DNA of 64,000 nucleotides from assembly GCF_000308855.1 (NCBI RefSeq), contig NZ_BAGM01000028.1, positions 59,437-123,436 of the forward strand. The letters are read 5' to 3'. The notes beneath the pieces were generated by a model, which saw only the letters and a program-made list of their open reading frames with translations, was not told where the DNA came from and did no database searches. Positions within the stretch are counted from its first letter, which is position 1, and the number at the start of each line of letters is the position of its first letter. Positions 50,570 to 61,070 of this stretch are shown here, in pieces. Source of the DNA: Nocardia veterana NBRC 100344. GTDB lineage: Bacteria; Actinomycetota; Actinomycetes; Mycobacteriales; Mycobacteriaceae. The position numbers and the translations under genes were made by a program.

Positions 50570-51940
50570 TCAGACCCGGCCCAGCAGCGTCAGCGGATCC
50601 TCCAGCAGCGCGGCCACCGTCGACAGGAAACGCGCGCCGAGTTCGCCGTCGATCATGCGGTGATCGAAGCTCACCCCGAGCGTGGTGATCCAGCGGATCG
50701 CCGGTTCGTCCCGATACACCCACGGGCGTTTGCGGATCGAACCGAGGCACAGAATCGCGCCCTCACCCGGATTCACCAGCGGCACACCGGTATCCACGCC
50801 GAATACGCCGACATTGCTGATGGTGAAGGTGCCGCCGCGCAGATCGGCCGGGGTGGCCGACCCGGCCCGCGCCACATCCGCGAGCCATCCGATCTCCCGG
50901 CACAGTTCGCGCAGGCTCAGGGAGTGTGCCTCCTTGATGTTCGGGACGAGCAGCCCGCGTTCGGTGGCGACCGCGATGCCGAGATTGACGTAGTGCTTGG
51001 TGACGATCTGATTCGCCTCGGCGTCCCAGTAGGAGTTGATCCCCGGGAATTCCGCGATCGCCGCCAGCGTCGCCTTGGCCACCAGGGCCAGCGGGGTCAG
51101 GGAGAGCCCGGTGAAGGAATCGGTGTTGCGCAGGTGGTCGAGCAGTTCCATCGAGGCGGTGAAATCCGTGGTCACGAAGGCGCTGGCCTGCGGAATCGTC
51201 CGCGCACTGGTGGTCATGGCCGCGGCGATGCGCTTGCGGACGCCGCTGACCGGTGTCCGGGTCTCCCGCTCGCTGGGCGCCGGCCGGATGATCCCGCCGT
51301 CGGGCCGCATGGTCGGAACCGGCGGGGCGGTCGGCCGCGGCGCGTCCGCTCCTTCCTCCTCGGCGCGCACCCGGCGCGGCGGCGCCGAGACCGGCACGGC
51401 ATGGCGCACATCCTCGACCGTCACCGCGCCGCCGGGCCCCGACCCGGCCACGAATGCGATATTGATGCCCAACTCACGCGCCAATTGCCGCGCGGCCGGG
51501 GTGGCCGGTGGCCGGCCCGGAAATTCCGGCGGCATCTCGTCGGTACCCGAATGCTGCGGGGTGGCACCGTTTTTCGCGCCCGGGCGGCGGCGACGGGTCG
51601 CCGTTTCGGACTCGGGGCCGTAGCCGACGAGCACCGATGTCCGTTCCGGCGGCTCGGCGGGCGCGGTGGCCGCATCGACGCGCACGCGGATCAGTGGCGC
51701 GCCCACCGCGACCGTCTCGCCGGGCCGGGCCAGGAGTTCGGTCACCTCTCCGGTGAACGGGCACGGTAGCTCCACCTGCGCCTTGGCGGTTTCCACCTCG
51801 GCGATGGTCTGATTGAGTTCGACGGTATCGCCGACGGCCACCGCCCACGAGACGAGTTCGGCCTCGGTCAGTCCCTCTCCGAGATCGGGCAGGCGGAACT
51901 CGAGTATGCGGCTGTTGTCATCGGCAGCGGGGTCTTCCAA
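50570..51940 (-). CDS. 2-oxoacid dehydrogenase E2 (dihydrolipoamide acyltransferase)
   Basis: 456-residue E2 core of a branched-chain-type complex. Lipoyl domain (residues about 12-90) with lipoyl-lysine Lys53 in VETAKA; peripheral-subunit-binding domain (TPAARQLARELGINIAFVAG) near 175; catalytic domain with SFDHRMIDGE near the end. Long Pro/Arg-rich linkers separate the domains. TTG 51940 was chosen (AGAGGTG upstream); the longer frame runs through E1b in a different frame. Third gene of the operon. No E3 gene is nearby, so lpd elsewhere serves it. Confidence 0.9.
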   Translation of the reverse strand: MEDPAADDNSRILEFRLPDLGEGLTEAELVSWAVAVGDTVELNQTIAEVETAKAQVELPCPFTGEVTELLARPGETVAVGAPLIRVRVDAATAPAEPPERTSVLVGYGPESETATRRRRPGAKNGATPQHSGTDEMPPEFPGRPPATPAARQLARELGINIAFVAGSGPGGAVTVEDVRHAVPVSAPPRRVRAEEEGADAPRPTAPPVPTMRPDGGIIRPAPSERETRTPVSGVRKRIAAAMTTSARTIPQASAFVTTDFTASMELLDHLRNTDSFTGLSLTPLALVAKATLAAIAEFPGINSYWDAEANQIVTKHYVNLGIAVATERGLLVPNIKEAHSLSLRELCREIGWLADVARAGSATPADLRGGTFTISNVGVFGVDTGVPLVNPGEGAILCLGSIRKRPWVYRDEPAIRWITTLGVSFDHRMIDGELGARFLSTVAALLEDPLTLLGRV

Positions 51941-51950
51941 CGGGCACCTC

Positions 51951-51981
51951 TGTCTGAACGAGCGTATGTCTGAACGAGCGT
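51951..51981 (-). repeat. tandem 15-bp repeat in the E1b-E2 gap
   Basis: TGTCTGAACGAGCGT at 51951-51965 and 51967-51981, 16-bp period, 11 bp upstream of the E2 start codon. Function unknown. Confidence 0.6.
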
Positions 51982-52049
51982 CGGTGTGGCCGGGCCCGCG
52001 CGCGGCCCGGCCTGATGGTGCTCCGCTGCCGCCTTCGGGCCTCACTCCC

Positions 52050-53030
52050 TCAGGCAGCGAGCGTTCGGTCGACCGCGTCGAGAATGCGGTCGGGGTCCGG
52101 TATGTGATGCCGTTCGAGCTTAGCGGGGGGATACGGGATGTCGAAGCCTCCGACGCGCAGGACCGGCGCCTCGAGATAGTAGAAGCATCGCTCGGCGATC
52201 CGGGCGGCGATCTCCGCGCCGAGCCCGGCGAATACCGGCGCCTCGTGTGTGACGACCAGCCGGCCGGTGCGGCACACCGACTCCTCGATGGTGTCGAAAT
52301 CGATCGGCGACAGGCTGCGCAGGTCGATGACCTCCAGCGAATGCCCCTCACCGGCGGCGATTTCCGCGGCGGCGAGGGCGGTGGAGACCATTCCGCCGTA
52401 GGCGACCACGGTGGCGTCGCGGCCGGCGCGGCGGATGCGAGCCCGGTCGAGTGGTAGCGGGTCGGCGTCCAGTGCCGCGAAATCCAGATCGGCCTTGTCC
52501 CAGTAGCGGCGCTTCGGTTCGAAGAAGATCACCGGGTCGTCGCACGAAATCGATTGGCGCAGTAGCTGATAGGCGTCGGCAGGCGTGCTGGGCGACACCA
52601 CCCGCAGCCCGGCGGTATGTGCGAAATAGGCCTCAGGTGACTCCGAGTGGTGCTCGACCGAACCGATCCCGCCACCGAACGGGATACGGATGGTGATCGG
52701 CGCCCGGACCTTGCCCTGGGTGCGGTAGTGGATCTTGGCGACCTGGGAGACGATCTGATCGAAGGCCGGGTAGACGAATCCGTCGAACTGGATCTCACAC
52801 ACGGGCCGGAATCCGCGCAGCGCCATGCCGAATGCCGTTCCGATGATGCCCGATTCGGCCAGCGGCGTATCGATGACGCGATTGTTGCCGAAGTCCTTCT
52901 GCAGGGTGTCGGTCACCCGGAACACGCCGCCGAGCCGCCCGATGTCCTCACCCATCAGCACGACCTTGGGGTCGTCCTCGAGCGCTCGGCGCATGCCGGT
53001 GTTCAGCGCAGCCGCGAAGGTGGTGATCAT
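52050..53030 (-). CDS. 2-oxoacid dehydrogenase E1 beta subunit (branched-chain type)
   Basis: 326-residue E1b: VVLMGEDIGRLGGVFRVTDT, the binding region GGGIGSVEHHSESPEAYFAH, and DPVIFFEPKRRYW. With E1a it decarboxylates branched-chain 2-oxoacids to acyl-lipoyl groups. ATG 53030 was chosen: it overlaps the E1a stop by 4 bases (coupling), and the longer frame is only non-coding extension. Ends 109 bp before E2. Confidence 0.92.
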   Translation of the reverse strand: MITTFAAALNTGMRRALEDDPKVVLMGEDIGRLGGVFRVTDTLQKDFGNNRVIDTPLAESGIIGTAFGMALRGFRPVCEIQFDGFVYPAFDQIVSQVAKIHYRTQGKVRAPITIRIPFGGGIGSVEHHSESPEAYFAHTAGLRVVSPSTPADAYQLLRQSISCDDPVIFFEPKRRYWDKADLDFAALDADPLPLDRARIRRAGRDATVVAYGGMVSTALAAAEIAAGEGHSLEVIDLRSLSPIDFDTIEESVCRTGRLVVTHEAPVFAGLGAEIAARIAERCFYYLEAPVLRVGGFDIPYPPAKLERHHIPDPDRILDAVDRTLAA

Positions 53031-54148
53031 GGCCGGACTCCTTCCTCGAAACCCGCGAGATACCCGGCGTATTCGGCCCGCTCGTCGGCGATCAGCGGAT
53101 GGTCGGTGGTGTAGACGTGGTCGAACAGCTGCATCGGATCCGGATCCGGCATCTCGATGGTGGCGGTCCGGACGGCGGCGCCCACGGCATCGGCGCGATC
53201 GGCGACGCGGCGTTCGAAGTCGCTGTCCCACAACTCTTCCCGTTCCAGCAGTCGTCGCATCCGATCGATCGGATCGCGCCGCCGCCACAATTCGGTCTCC
53301 GCGGCCGAGCGGTACCGGGTGGGATCGTCCGCGGTGGTGTGCGGGCCCATGCGATAGGTGATCGCCTCGATGAACGACGGGCCGCCGCCGGCGCGTGCCC
53401 GGGCCACCGCCTGCCGGGTGACCGCCAGTACGGCCAGGACGTCGTTCCCGTCGACCTGCACGCCCGGCATGCCGTAGCCGTAGGCCCGGCGCACGATCGG
53501 CGTCTGGCTCTGCACCGCGACCGGTTCGCTGATGGCCCAGTGATTGTTCTGGCAGAAGAACACCACCGGGGCGCTCCAGGCCGCGGCGAAGCCGAGCGCT
53601 TCCGCGATGTCGCCCTGGCTGCTGGCGCCGTCACCGAAATAGGTCAGCACCGCGATTTCCGCACCCTCGAGATGGGCGGCGTAGGCGTACCCGGTGGCGT
53701 GCAGGCCCTGGGAGCCCACCACGATCGCCGGATTGGTCATGTTGATCTCGTCCGGATCCCAGCAGGAGTGTGCGACCCCGCGCCACAACCGGGTGATCAG
53801 CGCCGGATCCACGCCGCGGCAGTAGGCCACCCCGGCCTCGCGGTAACTGCAGAAGACGTAGTCGTCGGAGTGCAGGGCCCGGGCCGATCCGATCTGGGCG
53901 GCTTCCTGACCGAGCAGTGGGGCCCACAGACCCAGCTGGCCCTGCCGCTGGAGGGCGGTCGCCTCGACATCGATACGCCGGATGACGACCAGATCCTCGT
54001 AGAGATCACGCAGTTCGGCCGGGCCGATATCGGCGACCAGGGCGGCATGATCGCGATCGAGAACGCGGCGACCGTCGGGCTGAACCAATTGCACGGGATA
54101 GGGGTTCGTCCCGGTGTCGTGCCTGGTTGTGGGGTTGTGCACAGCCAT
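53027..54148 (-). CDS. 2-oxoacid dehydrogenase E1 alpha subunit (branched-chain type)
   Basis: 373-residue thiamine-diphosphate E1a. The ThDP motif is GDGASSQGDIAEALGFAAAW ... NN (FFCQNNHWAI); SGYREAG-like region CSYREAGVAYCRGV, and phospholoop-like HTTADDPTRYR matches branched-chain complexes. First gene of the operon. Starts: ATG 54148 (AGGAGG only 2 nt upstream) or GTG 54142 (8 nt), the latter having better spacing; the upstream frame to 54319 is not coding. Confidence 0.92.
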   Translation of the reverse strand: MAVHNPTTRHDTGTNPYPVQLVQPDGRRVLDRDHAALVADIGPAELRDLYEDLVVIRRIDVEATALQRQGQLGLWAPLLGQEAAQIGSARALHSDDYVFCSYREAGVAYCRGVDPALITRLWRGVAHSCWDPDEINMTNPAIVVGSQGLHATGYAYAAHLEGAEIAVLTYFGDGASSQGDIAEALGFAAAWSAPVVFFCQNNHWAISEPVAVQSQTPIVRRAYGYGMPGVQVDGNDVLAVLAVTRQAVARARAGGGPSFIEAITYRMGPHTTADDPTRYRSAAETELWRRRDPIDRMRRLLEREELWDSDFERRVADRADAVGAAVRTATIEMPDPDPMQLFDHVYTTDHPLIADERAEYAGYLAGFEEGVRP

Positions 54149-54329
54149 CACCTCCTGGTTGCCGCGGCCACGGGGTCTCCGGGCGTCGCGAATCCGGCGG
54201 ACTGCTTGTTTCGCCAGCTGTGTGCTGTACCTCACAGCATCCACCATTGAGCGGGATGCGCAAGTGATGACACGCGAACTGAGCAGAATGCTCGATCCGA
54301 GGCGGGTTCGAGCTGTCATACTGCGTCAC

Positions 54330-54851
54330 ATGACCAGTGCCGAACCCGCCCCGGCGACTATCGACGCGACCGACGCCCGGCTGCTGCTGGAACTGGTAGC
54401 CCACCCTCGTGCCACCGGCGTGGAATTGGCCACCCGGCTGGGGCTGTCTCGCAATACCGTGCAGGCCAGGTTGGCGCGCTGGGAGGCCGCGGGCGTGCTG
54501 GCCGGCTTCGAGCGCCGGGTCGACCCCCGGGCGCTCGGCTATCGATTGGCCGCCTTCGTCGCGGTGGTGGTCGACCAGCATCGGCTCGCCGCCGTGGTGG
54601 CCGAGCTGGCCGAGATCCCGGAGGTCACCGAGGTGTGCGGAACGACCGGGCCGACCGATCTCACCGTGCGGGTGGTCGCCCGCGATGCCGACGACCTGTA
54701 CCGCATCACCGGCGCGATCCTGAAGATCGCCGGCGTGGAACGCACCAACATGGCGCTGGTGATGCAGCAACTGGTCGGCCCGCGCACGGCGCCCCTGCTG
54801 CAGCGTCTGGCCGGCGTGGCCGGCGACACCGAACGGGCCGCCGGCCGCTGA
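54330..54851 (+). CDS. Lrp/AsnC-family regulator of the 2-oxoacid dehydrogenase operon
   Basis: 173-residue Lrp/AsnC protein: TDARLLLELVAHPRATGVEL, HTH RLGLSRNTVQARLARWEAAG, RAM domain PEVTEVCGTTGPTDLTVRVV. ATG 54330 was chosen because homology starts there and CATACT lies 7 nt before; upstream frame to 54114 is not coding. Divergent from the E1a gene with a 181-bp gap, so it probably controls it in response to branched-chain amino acids (as BkdR types do). Confidence 0.88.
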   Translation: MTSAEPAPATIDATDARLLLELVAHPRATGVELATRLGLSRNTVQARLARWEAAGVLAGFERRVDPRALGYRLAAFVAVVVDQHRLAAVVAELAEIPEVTEVCGTTGPTDLTVRVVARDADDLYRITGAILKIAGVERTNMALVMQQLVGPRTAPLLQRLAGVAGDTERAAGR

Positions 54852-55245
54852 ACCGCTCCGCTGTGCGGCTACTGCGCACGGCGGCCGAGTGCACGCCGAT
54901 GTCCAGGATCCGATCGGCACGGCGACGAATGTCCCAACTGCGCCTGCGGTCGGGCCCTGCCCGGTGGAAGCGTCGGGCGAAGCCGGTGCGCCCGGGCCGC
55001 CGGCCGCGGATCCTGTGCTTCCGATCCGGTGGGTACGTGCCGGCCGGACAGGCGGGTCGGTGCCGAGCCGGTCGGCCTGGCCGAAGCGTGGTTCGGTGCT
55101 CGACTGTTCGGCCGTGCCGAGGGTGTGGTTCGGCGCTCGGCGGTCGCTCACGGCGCGGCGGCGGAGCGAGATCGGCCGGGAATTCGGGCCAGTTTCGGCG
55201 GATTGGCTGCTGACCCGAGGTCCAGTACGCCGCGAAGATAGCTCG
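54852..55245. other. 394-bp region between asnC and benE
   Basis: GC-rich and open in several frames, but without a ribosome-binding site or recognisable protein. The benE frame runs open through it to 54889, though that part reads as low-complexity Arg/Pro/Gly. Probably a long leader. Confidence 0.4.
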
Positions 55246-56556
55246 GTGACTGCCACCGACTCCGCATCCCGGACGCCCCGGTCCCAGCCGCCCGCGGACG
55301 CTTCGGCCCGCGTGGATTCGGCGCGCGACGAATCGGGATTCGCGGCGGCTGCCGACGCGCGCATCGAGGAGTCCGGCGGTCTCGGGCAAGCGGTCGGTGC
55401 CGGAATCATCGCGGCGCTGGTGGGATTCACCAGTTCGTTCGCCGTGGTGCTGGCCGGGCTGAGTGCGGTCGGCGCGACCCCGGCGCAGGCCGCCTCGGGA
55501 CTGCTGGCCGTCTGTGTCACCCAGGCCGTGGGGATGGCGATACTGAGCCGGCGCTATCGGATGCCGATCACGCTCGCGTGGTCGACCCCCGGCGCCGCGC
55601 TGCTGGCCGGAACCGGTGCGGTGGCCGGTGGCTGGGCGGCGGCGGTCGGGGCGTTCGTGGTGACCGGAGTTCTGATCGTGCTCACCGGGTGCTGGGCACG
55701 GCTGGGCCGGTTGATCACCGCGATACCCGTCGAGATCGCCCAGGCCATGCTCGCCGGTGTGCTGCTGCCGCTGTGCCTGGCCCCGCTGCGCGCGCTGACC
55801 ACCTCGAGCGCGGCGGTGGTCGCGCCCGTGCTGGTGGTGTGGGTGGTGTTGCAGCGGTACGCCCAGCGGTGGGCGGTGCCCGGCGCCTTCGCTACCGCCG
55901 TGGCGGGCGCGGCGATCGCGATGGTCGCCGGGCACCGCGCCATCGCGGTGGGCGATCTGGTGCCGACGCTGGAAATGACTGTGCCGCAGTGGAATTGGCA
56001 GGCTCTGATCGGGATAGGTGTCCCGCTGTATGTGGTGACGATGGCGGCGCAGAACATTCCGGGTGTCGCCGTGATGAGTTCGTTCGGCTATCGCGTCCCG
56101 TGGCGGGCGTCGATGACCGTGACCGGACTCGGCACCATCGTGGGTGCGCCGGCCGGTGGTCATGCCATCAACCTGGCCGCGATCAGCGCCGCGCTGGCGG
56201 CCGCCCCCTCGGCCCATCCGGATCCGCGGCGGCGGTGGTGGGCGACCGTATCGGCCGGGGGGACCTACCTCGTGCTGGCGCCGGCGGCCGCGGCGCTCGT
56301 CGCCCTGACCGCGGCCGCGCCGGCGGGGGTGCTGGAAACCGTTGCCGGACTTGCCCTCATCGGCACCTTCGCGGCCGCCCTCACGGCGGCGCTCGGGGCG
56401 AGCGAACATCGCGTCGCGGCGACCGTGACCTTTCTGGTCTCGGCCTCGGGGATCGCCGTCCTCGGCGTCGGCGCCGCGTTCTGGGCGGTGGTCGCGGGCC
56501 TGGTCGTGCGCTGGATGCTGACCCGGCCGCCCGCGGCGGCCGAGCCCGCCGAGTAA
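55246..56556 (+). CDS. BenE-family (benzoate/H+ symporter) transporter
   Basis: 436-residue transporter with about 12 membrane helices: ALVGFTSSFAVVLAGLSAVG, the conserved LAWSTPGAALLAG, IPVEIAQAMLAGVLLPL and GAPAGGHAINLAAISAALAA. BenE proteins carry benzoate with protons, but no benzoate-degradation gene is nearby, so the substrate is open. GTG 55246 was chosen from family length; residues 1-35 are a polar acidic tail. Alone between asnC and the sulfurtransferase. Confidence 0.85.
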   Translation: MTATDSASRTPRSQPPADASARVDSARDESGFAAAADARIEESGGLGQAVGAGIIAALVGFTSSFAVVLAGLSAVGATPAQAASGLLAVCVTQAVGMAILSRRYRMPITLAWSTPGAALLAGTGAVAGGWAAAVGAFVVTGVLIVLTGCWARLGRLITAIPVEIAQAMLAGVLLPLCLAPLRALTTSSAAVVAPVLVVWVVLQRYAQRWAVPGAFATAVAGAAIAMVAGHRAIAVGDLVPTLEMTVPQWNWQALIGIGVPLYVVTMAAQNIPGVAVMSSFGYRVPWRASMTVTGLGTIVGAPAGGHAINLAAISAALAAAPSAHPDPRRRWWATVSAGGTYLVLAPAAAALVALTAAAPAGVLETVAGLALIGTFAAALTAALGASEHRVAATVTFLVSASGIAVLGVGAAFWAVVAGLVVRWMLTRPPAAAEPAE

Positions 56557-56649
56557 CCGTCCGGCCCCGCCGCGGCGGGTGTCGTACGCTGGGACTGTTC
56601 GTGTCACCGGTACGTCGTCACAGGTACGTCTCTGACTGAGGAGCAGGGC

Positions 56650-57477
56650 TTGGCCGCGGTACTGATCTCTCCCGAGGAACTTCGGAAAGCGCTGTCCGAC
56701 AGCGAGAACCGGATACATCTGCTGGATGTGCGGTGGGCGCTGGGCGATCCAGACGGGCCGCAGCACTATCTCGACGGCCACATTCCCGGTGCGGTCTTCG
56801 TGGACCTGGAGACCGAACTGGCCGCCCCGCCCTCGCCGGCGCACGGTCGTCACCCGCTGCCGACAATGGCACACCTGCAGAAATGCGCGCGCAGCTGGGG
56901 CCTGCGCCGCGGCGAACCGACCGTGGTCTACGACGCCACCGGGGCGATGGCCGCGGCCCGCGCGTGGTGGCTGCTGCGCTGGGCCGGAGTGAGCGAGGTG
57001 CGGATTCTCGACGGTGGTCTGCCCGCCTGGCAGCGCTGCGGCGGTGAACTCGCCACCGGCAGCGAACCCGATCCGGTGCCCGGCAATGTGGTGCTCACAC
57101 CCGGCAATATGCCCGTGGTGGAGGCCGACGAGGTGGCCGCCTGGCCCGGTGCGCTGCTGGACGCGCGCGCCGGGGAGCGCTACCGGGGCCAGGTGGAGCC
57201 GATCGATCCGCGAGCCGGGCACATACCGGGCGCGGTGAGCGCGCCGACGGCCGAAAACCTCACGCCCGAGGGCACCTTCAAATCACCGGAGCAATTGCGG
57301 GCCCGATTCTCCGATCTGGTATCGGGACCGGTCGCGGTCTACTGCGGTTCCGGGGTGACGGCCGCACACCAGATCGCGGCGCTGACGATGGCCGGCTTCT
57401 CGGCCGCGCTGTACCCCGGTTCCTGGTCGCAGTGGTCGTCGGACCCCGATCGCCCGGTGGCCACCGCCCTGGACTGA
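56650..57477 (+). CDS. rhodanese-type sulfurtransferase (3-mercaptopyruvate type)
   Basis: 275-residue two-domain rhodanese: N-domain VRWALGDPDGPQHYLDGHIP and VVYDATGAMAAARAWWLLRW; C-domain LLDARAGERYRGQVEPIDPR and the active-site Cys in YCGSGVTAAHQ (near residue 234). It is a second such gene besides SseA and closer to SseB-type. TTG 56650 follows GAGGAG. Its 3' end faces the guanidine-type operon (9 bp). Confidence 0.88.
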   Translation: MAAVLISPEELRKALSDSENRIHLLDVRWALGDPDGPQHYLDGHIPGAVFVDLETELAAPPSPAHGRHPLPTMAHLQKCARSWGLRRGEPTVVYDATGAMAAARAWWLLRWAGVSEVRILDGGLPAWQRCGGELATGSEPDPVPGNVVLTPGNMPVVEADEVAAWPGALLDARAGERYRGQVEPIDPRAGHIPGAVSAPTAENLTPEGTFKSPEQLRARFSDLVSGPVAVYCGSGVTAAHQIAALTMAGFSAALYPGSWSQWSSDPDRPVATALD

Positions 57478-57486
57478 CCGCTCGGA

Positions 57487-59094
57487 TCAGCCGACCGCCC
57501 CTGCCGCCAGCGCCGCCCGCCAATCGCCGTACTCGCTGATGTCCTTGCCGGCCGCCGCCGCCGCGCCGTCGCATCCGAACGCGGTATGCCAGCTGCCGTC
57601 GGCCAGCTCGACCGCGCCGAGTTGCATCGGGGCCGGTAGCTCGGCGAGGAACCGGCCCAGCGCCGCGGGGGACAGCAGCCAGCGTTCGCCCGCGACCGAG
57701 ACCCCGTTCTCACATCGCGTCACCGCCGGTTTGGGCGGTGTCGTATCCAGCGCGGCAAGCCGATAGGCCGCGGCCGTGCGTACCGGGCCGGCCCAGCGCG
57801 CGCCGAGGGCGTGCAGTTGATATTCCAGCGGTTGGCCGCGTAGATGGGCGCCGAAGACGATCAGCTCGCACACCGGCGCCACCGCCAGCGGCCAGGGCCG
57901 CTCGCACACGTCCTCGCCCGTGACGGCCGCGGCGATATCCACTGCCACCGCGTCCTCGAACGGGCGAGCGAAAACCGTGACGCCGAAACAGGATTCACCG
58001 GCCGTGCCGGCGGGCACCGCCACCGCGCAGAGATCGAACAGGTTGCAGAAATTGGTGTAGGTCCCCATTCGGGAATTGACGCCGACCGGATCGGCCGCGA
58101 CCTGCGCGATGGTCGGGTGCGTCGGCGCGGTCGGAGCGAGCAGGGCATCGGCCCCGCCCAGACTCGCCATGGCGCGGGCGCGTAACCGTTCGAGTTCGGC
58201 GCGGTCCCGAACGAGGTGATGCGCCGGTATGGCAGCCGCGGCGGCGATGATCTTCGCCACCGTCGGATCCACCGATTCCGGTCGGCTGTCGATGAATTCA
58301 CCGACCGCCGCATACCGTTCGGCGACGAGTGCGCCGTCGTAGAGCAGCCGGGCCGCGGCCAGGAACGGTGCCGGATCGATCTCGACGACGGTGACCCCGC
58401 GTCCCCGCAGCGCCGCCACCGTCCGCTCGAAGGCCGCCCGCCACACCGGATCGAGTTCCGGCAGTTCGGCGAAGACGGCAACGGTCGGTTCGGCGGGTGC
58501 GGCGAGCCGGATATCGGCCGGCCAGGCGCGATCGGGTGCGCCGGCCGCGAGCACACCCATGGCACGATCGGCGAGTGCCAGATCGCGGGCGAAGATCGTG
58601 ACGCAGTCGTAGGAGCGGCAGGCCGGGACCACGCCCTCGGTGGAGATCACCCCCACGGTCGGTTTGATGCCGACGATGCCCTGCAGCGCCGCGGGCACCC
58701 GTCCGGAACCGGCGGTGTCGGTGCCGATCGCGATATCGGCCGCTCCGGTAGCGACCGCGACCGCCGACCCCGAACTCGAACCGCCCGAGATGAATTCGGG
58801 CCGCCGCGCATCCGGCACCACCCCGTAGGGCGATCGGGTGCCGACCAGCCCGGTCGCGAACTGATCCAGATTCGTCTTCCCGACCACGACTGCTCCGGCG
58901 GCGCGCAGGGCCGCGACCGCCGGTGCGTCGCGGGGCGGAACATACGCGTAGTCGGGACATCCGGCGGTCGTCGGCACCCCGGCGACGTCGACATTGTCCT
59001 TGACGGCCAGCCGGAGTCCGGCCAGCGGTCCGCTGGGCGCCGCGCTCGGATCGTCGGCGCAGCGGTGGATCCATACGGTCACGTCGGTTCTCAC
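57487..59094 (-). CDS. atzF: allophanate hydrolase (AtzF type)
   Basis: 535-residue amidase-signature enzyme that cleaves allophanate to ammonia and CO2. Catalytic triad: Lys in [10 protein letters not shown] (near residue 32), Ser in [15 protein letters not shown] and Ser in [16 protein letters not shown]. The C-terminal part (about 420-535) is the AtzF-type domain ([20 protein letters not shown]). GTG 59094 overlaps the carboxyltransferase stop by 4 bases. Last gene of the operon. Confidence 0.9.
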   Translation of the reverse strand: MRTDVTVWIHRCADDPSAAPSGPLAGLRLAVKDNVDVAGVPTTAGCPDYAYVPPRDAPAVAALRAAGAVVVGKTNLDQFATGLVGTRSPYGVVPDARRPEFISGGSSSGSAVAVATGAADIAIGTDTAGSGRVPAALQGIVGIKPTVGVISTEGVVPACRSYDCVTIFARDLALADRAMGVLAAGAPDRAWPADIRLAAPAEPTVAVFAELPELDPVWRAAFERTVAALRGRGVTVVEIDPAPFLAAARLLYDGALVAERYAAVGEFIDSRPESVDPTVAKIIAAAAAIPAHHLVRDRAELERLRARAMASLGGADALLAPTAPTHPTIAQVAADPVGVNSRMGTYTNFCNLFDLCAVAVPAGTAGESCFGVTVFARPFEDAVAVDIAAAVTGEDVCERPWPLAVAPVCELIVFGAHLRGQPLEYQLHALGARWAGPVRTAAAYRLAALDTTPPKPAVTRCENGVSVAGERWLLSPAALGRFLAELPAPMQLGAVELADGSWHTAFGCDGAAAAAGKDISEYGDWRAALAAGAVG

Positions 59095-61070
59095 CCTCGT
59101 TCGTGCAACTCGCCGGCCGCCTGCCAGGAATTACGCTCGGCGGCAAAGGCTTCGGCCTGTCGGGCGCGGAACTCGGCGATCGAGCCCGCGTTGGCGGCCA
59201 GGAAATCCCGGTACTCGGCGAGCCGGAACTCACCGTCCTCGGCACGCAACTCGGTGCGGCCCCGCGCGACATCGGCGCGCAGATCCAGCAATTCCTCGGC
59301 GCTGACCGGATACCAGCGGATGCGGTCGAAATACCGCAGCAGCCAGGGATCTTCACTCTCGCCGGTGCTGTGGTGGTTCCACACCTGCGTGGTCCGGCCG
59401 ACGAACTGATATCCGCCGGGCCCCTCCATGCCGTAGATGCACAGGTAGGCTCCGCCGATGCCGACCGCGTTCTCCGGCGTCCAGGTGCGTGCCGGGTTGT
59501 ATTTCGTGGTCACCAGGCGGTGCCGCGGGTCGGTCGGCGTGGCCACCGGCGCGCCGAGATACACGTCGCCGAGTCCCAGTACCAGATACTCCGCCGCGAA
59601 CACCGTATCGAAAACCGCTGCCACCGTGGGCAATCCGTTCATCCGCCGAATGAATTCGATATTCCACGGGCACCAGGGGGCATCGGCGCGCACGCCGTGC
59701 ATGTAGCGGGTGATCGCTTCCCGGGTGGACGGATCGTCCCAGGACAGCGGCCGATGCACGGTCCGGCTCGGTACCACCAGATCTCCGGCGGCGGGCAGCG
59801 CGGATTCGGCCTCGGTCACCAACCGCAGCAATTTCGTCGTGGACAGCCGGTCCGGATCGAAGCGGACCTGGAGCGAGCGGATGCCGGGGGTCAGCTCCGT
59901 GACGGCCGGTTCGGCGTGCTCGAGCAGGTGCTGGTGCAGGGCGTGCACGCGCGCCCGCAGCCCGAGGTCCAGGGTCATATCGCCGTATTCGATCAGCATC
60001 CCGTCGTCACCGGCGCGCCGGTAGGTGATGGCGGTGCCGTCGTCGGCCTCCGCGCGCGCCAGGATTCCGTCGTCGCCGTCGCCGCCCGTGGAGAGTACGA
60101 ACGGCCAGTCGGCGCGGCGGGCCGGCCCCAGCGCGCGGACCGAGGCCGCGCGATCGGCCCGGATCGGGACGAAGCGCACGGTGTCGCCGGCGCGAAGTTG
60201 CCCCAGCTTCCAGCGATCCGCGGCCACCACCGTGACCGGACAGACGAATCCGCCGAGGCTCGGTCCGTCGGGCCCGAGCAGAATGGGCGTGTCGCCGGTG
60301 AAATCGAGGGCGCCCACCGAGTACGCGGTGTCGTGGATATTGGAGGGGTGCAGTCCGGCCTCGCCGCCGTCGCTGCGCGCCCATTCCGGTTTCGGCCCGA
60401 TCAGCCGCACCCCGGTCCGATCCGAATTGAAATGCACCTCGTAGTCGGTATGCAGAATGGTGTCGATATCCGCGCGGGTGAAGAATTCCGGCGCCCCGTG
60501 CGGGCCCTCGGTGACCGCCAGTTCCCAGCGGTGGGAGAGCACGGGTTGTTCGGCCATGGGGACGCCGGATCCGGTCCGTTCCGGTGCCGCCCCGAGCGGC
60601 AGGCGGTCTCCGGCCCGCAGTGCGGCGCCGGTTCCGCCGAAGCGGCCGAGGGTGAACGTCGCTGTGCTGCCGAGGTATTCGGGCAGGTCGATGCCGCCGG
60701 CGATCAACACGTAACTGCGCATACCCGGCCCGGGCACGGCGCCGATATCGAGCACCGCACCGGCCGGCACCTCGACACACCGCCACTGCCGTACCGGCGT
60801 GCCGTCGACCGTCACGGCTACCGGGGCGCCGGTGACGCAGATCCGGGTGCGGGTGTCGAATCGCAGCGTCGGCCCGCTGAGGGTGCATTCGAGGCCGGCG
60901 GTGCCCTCGTCGTTGCCGAGGGCGCGGTTGCCGAGCCGGAACGACAGGTCGTCCATCGGTCCCGACGGCGGGACGCCGACATGCCAGTAACCGGTGCGGC
61001 CCGGCCAATCCTGCACGGTGGTCAGCATTCCCGGTCGCAGCACGTCGAGGTGGCGGCTCGGGCCGGTCAT
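59091..61070 (-). CDS. stand-alone carboxyltransferase of urea/guanidine carboxylase type, no biotin domains
   Basis: 659-residue protein equal to the middle of urea carboxylase-type enzymes. Residues about 10-300 form the KipA/AHS2 half ([40 protein letters not shown]), and about 320-560 the KipI/AHS1 half ([40 protein letters not shown]). Normal enzymes are about 1,200 residues with a biotin carboxylase in front and a biotin carrier behind; both are missing and no AMKM motif is seen. It ends in [19 protein letters not shown], just where a carrier would begin. ATG overlaps the preceding gene by 4 bases. It must use a biotin carrier from elsewhere. Confidence 0.88.
   Translation of the reverse strand: MTGPSRHLDVLRPGMLTTVQDWPGRTGYWHVGVPPSGPMDDLSFRLGNRALGNDEGTAGLECTLSGPTLRFDTRTRICVTGAPVAVTVDGTPVRQWRCVEVPAGAVLDIGAVPGPGMRSYVLIAGGIDLPEYLGSTATFTLGRFGGTGAALRAGDRLPLGAAPERTGSGVPMAEQPVLSHRWELAVTEGPHGAPEFFTRADIDTILHTDYEVHFNSDRTGVRLIGPKPEWARSDGGEAGLHPSNIHDTAYSVGALDFTGDTPILLGPDGPSLGGFVCPVTVVAADRWKLGQLRAGDTVRFVPIRADRAASVRALGPARRADWPFVLSTGGDGDDGILARAEADDGTAITYRRAGDDGMLIEYGDMTLDLGLRARVHALHQHLLEHAEPAVTELTPGIRSLQVRFDPDRLSTTKLLRLVTEAESALPAAGDLVVPSRTVHRPLSWDDPSTREAITRYMHGVRADAPWCPWNIEFIRRMNGLPTVAAVFDTVFAAEYLVLGLGDVYLGAPVATPTDPRHRLVTTKYNPARTWTPENAVGIGGAYLCIYGMEGPGGYQFVGRTTQVWNHHSTGESEDPWLLRYFDRIRWYPVSAEELLDLRADVARGRTELRAEDGEFRLAEYRDFLAANAGSIAEFRARQAEAFAAERNSWQAAGELHERG

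Noticed and set aside
50570..52351. 593-codon E2 frame
   Set aside because: The first 137 codons overlap E1b in another frame and read as Arg/Ser-rich; the lipoyl domain starts at TTG 51940.
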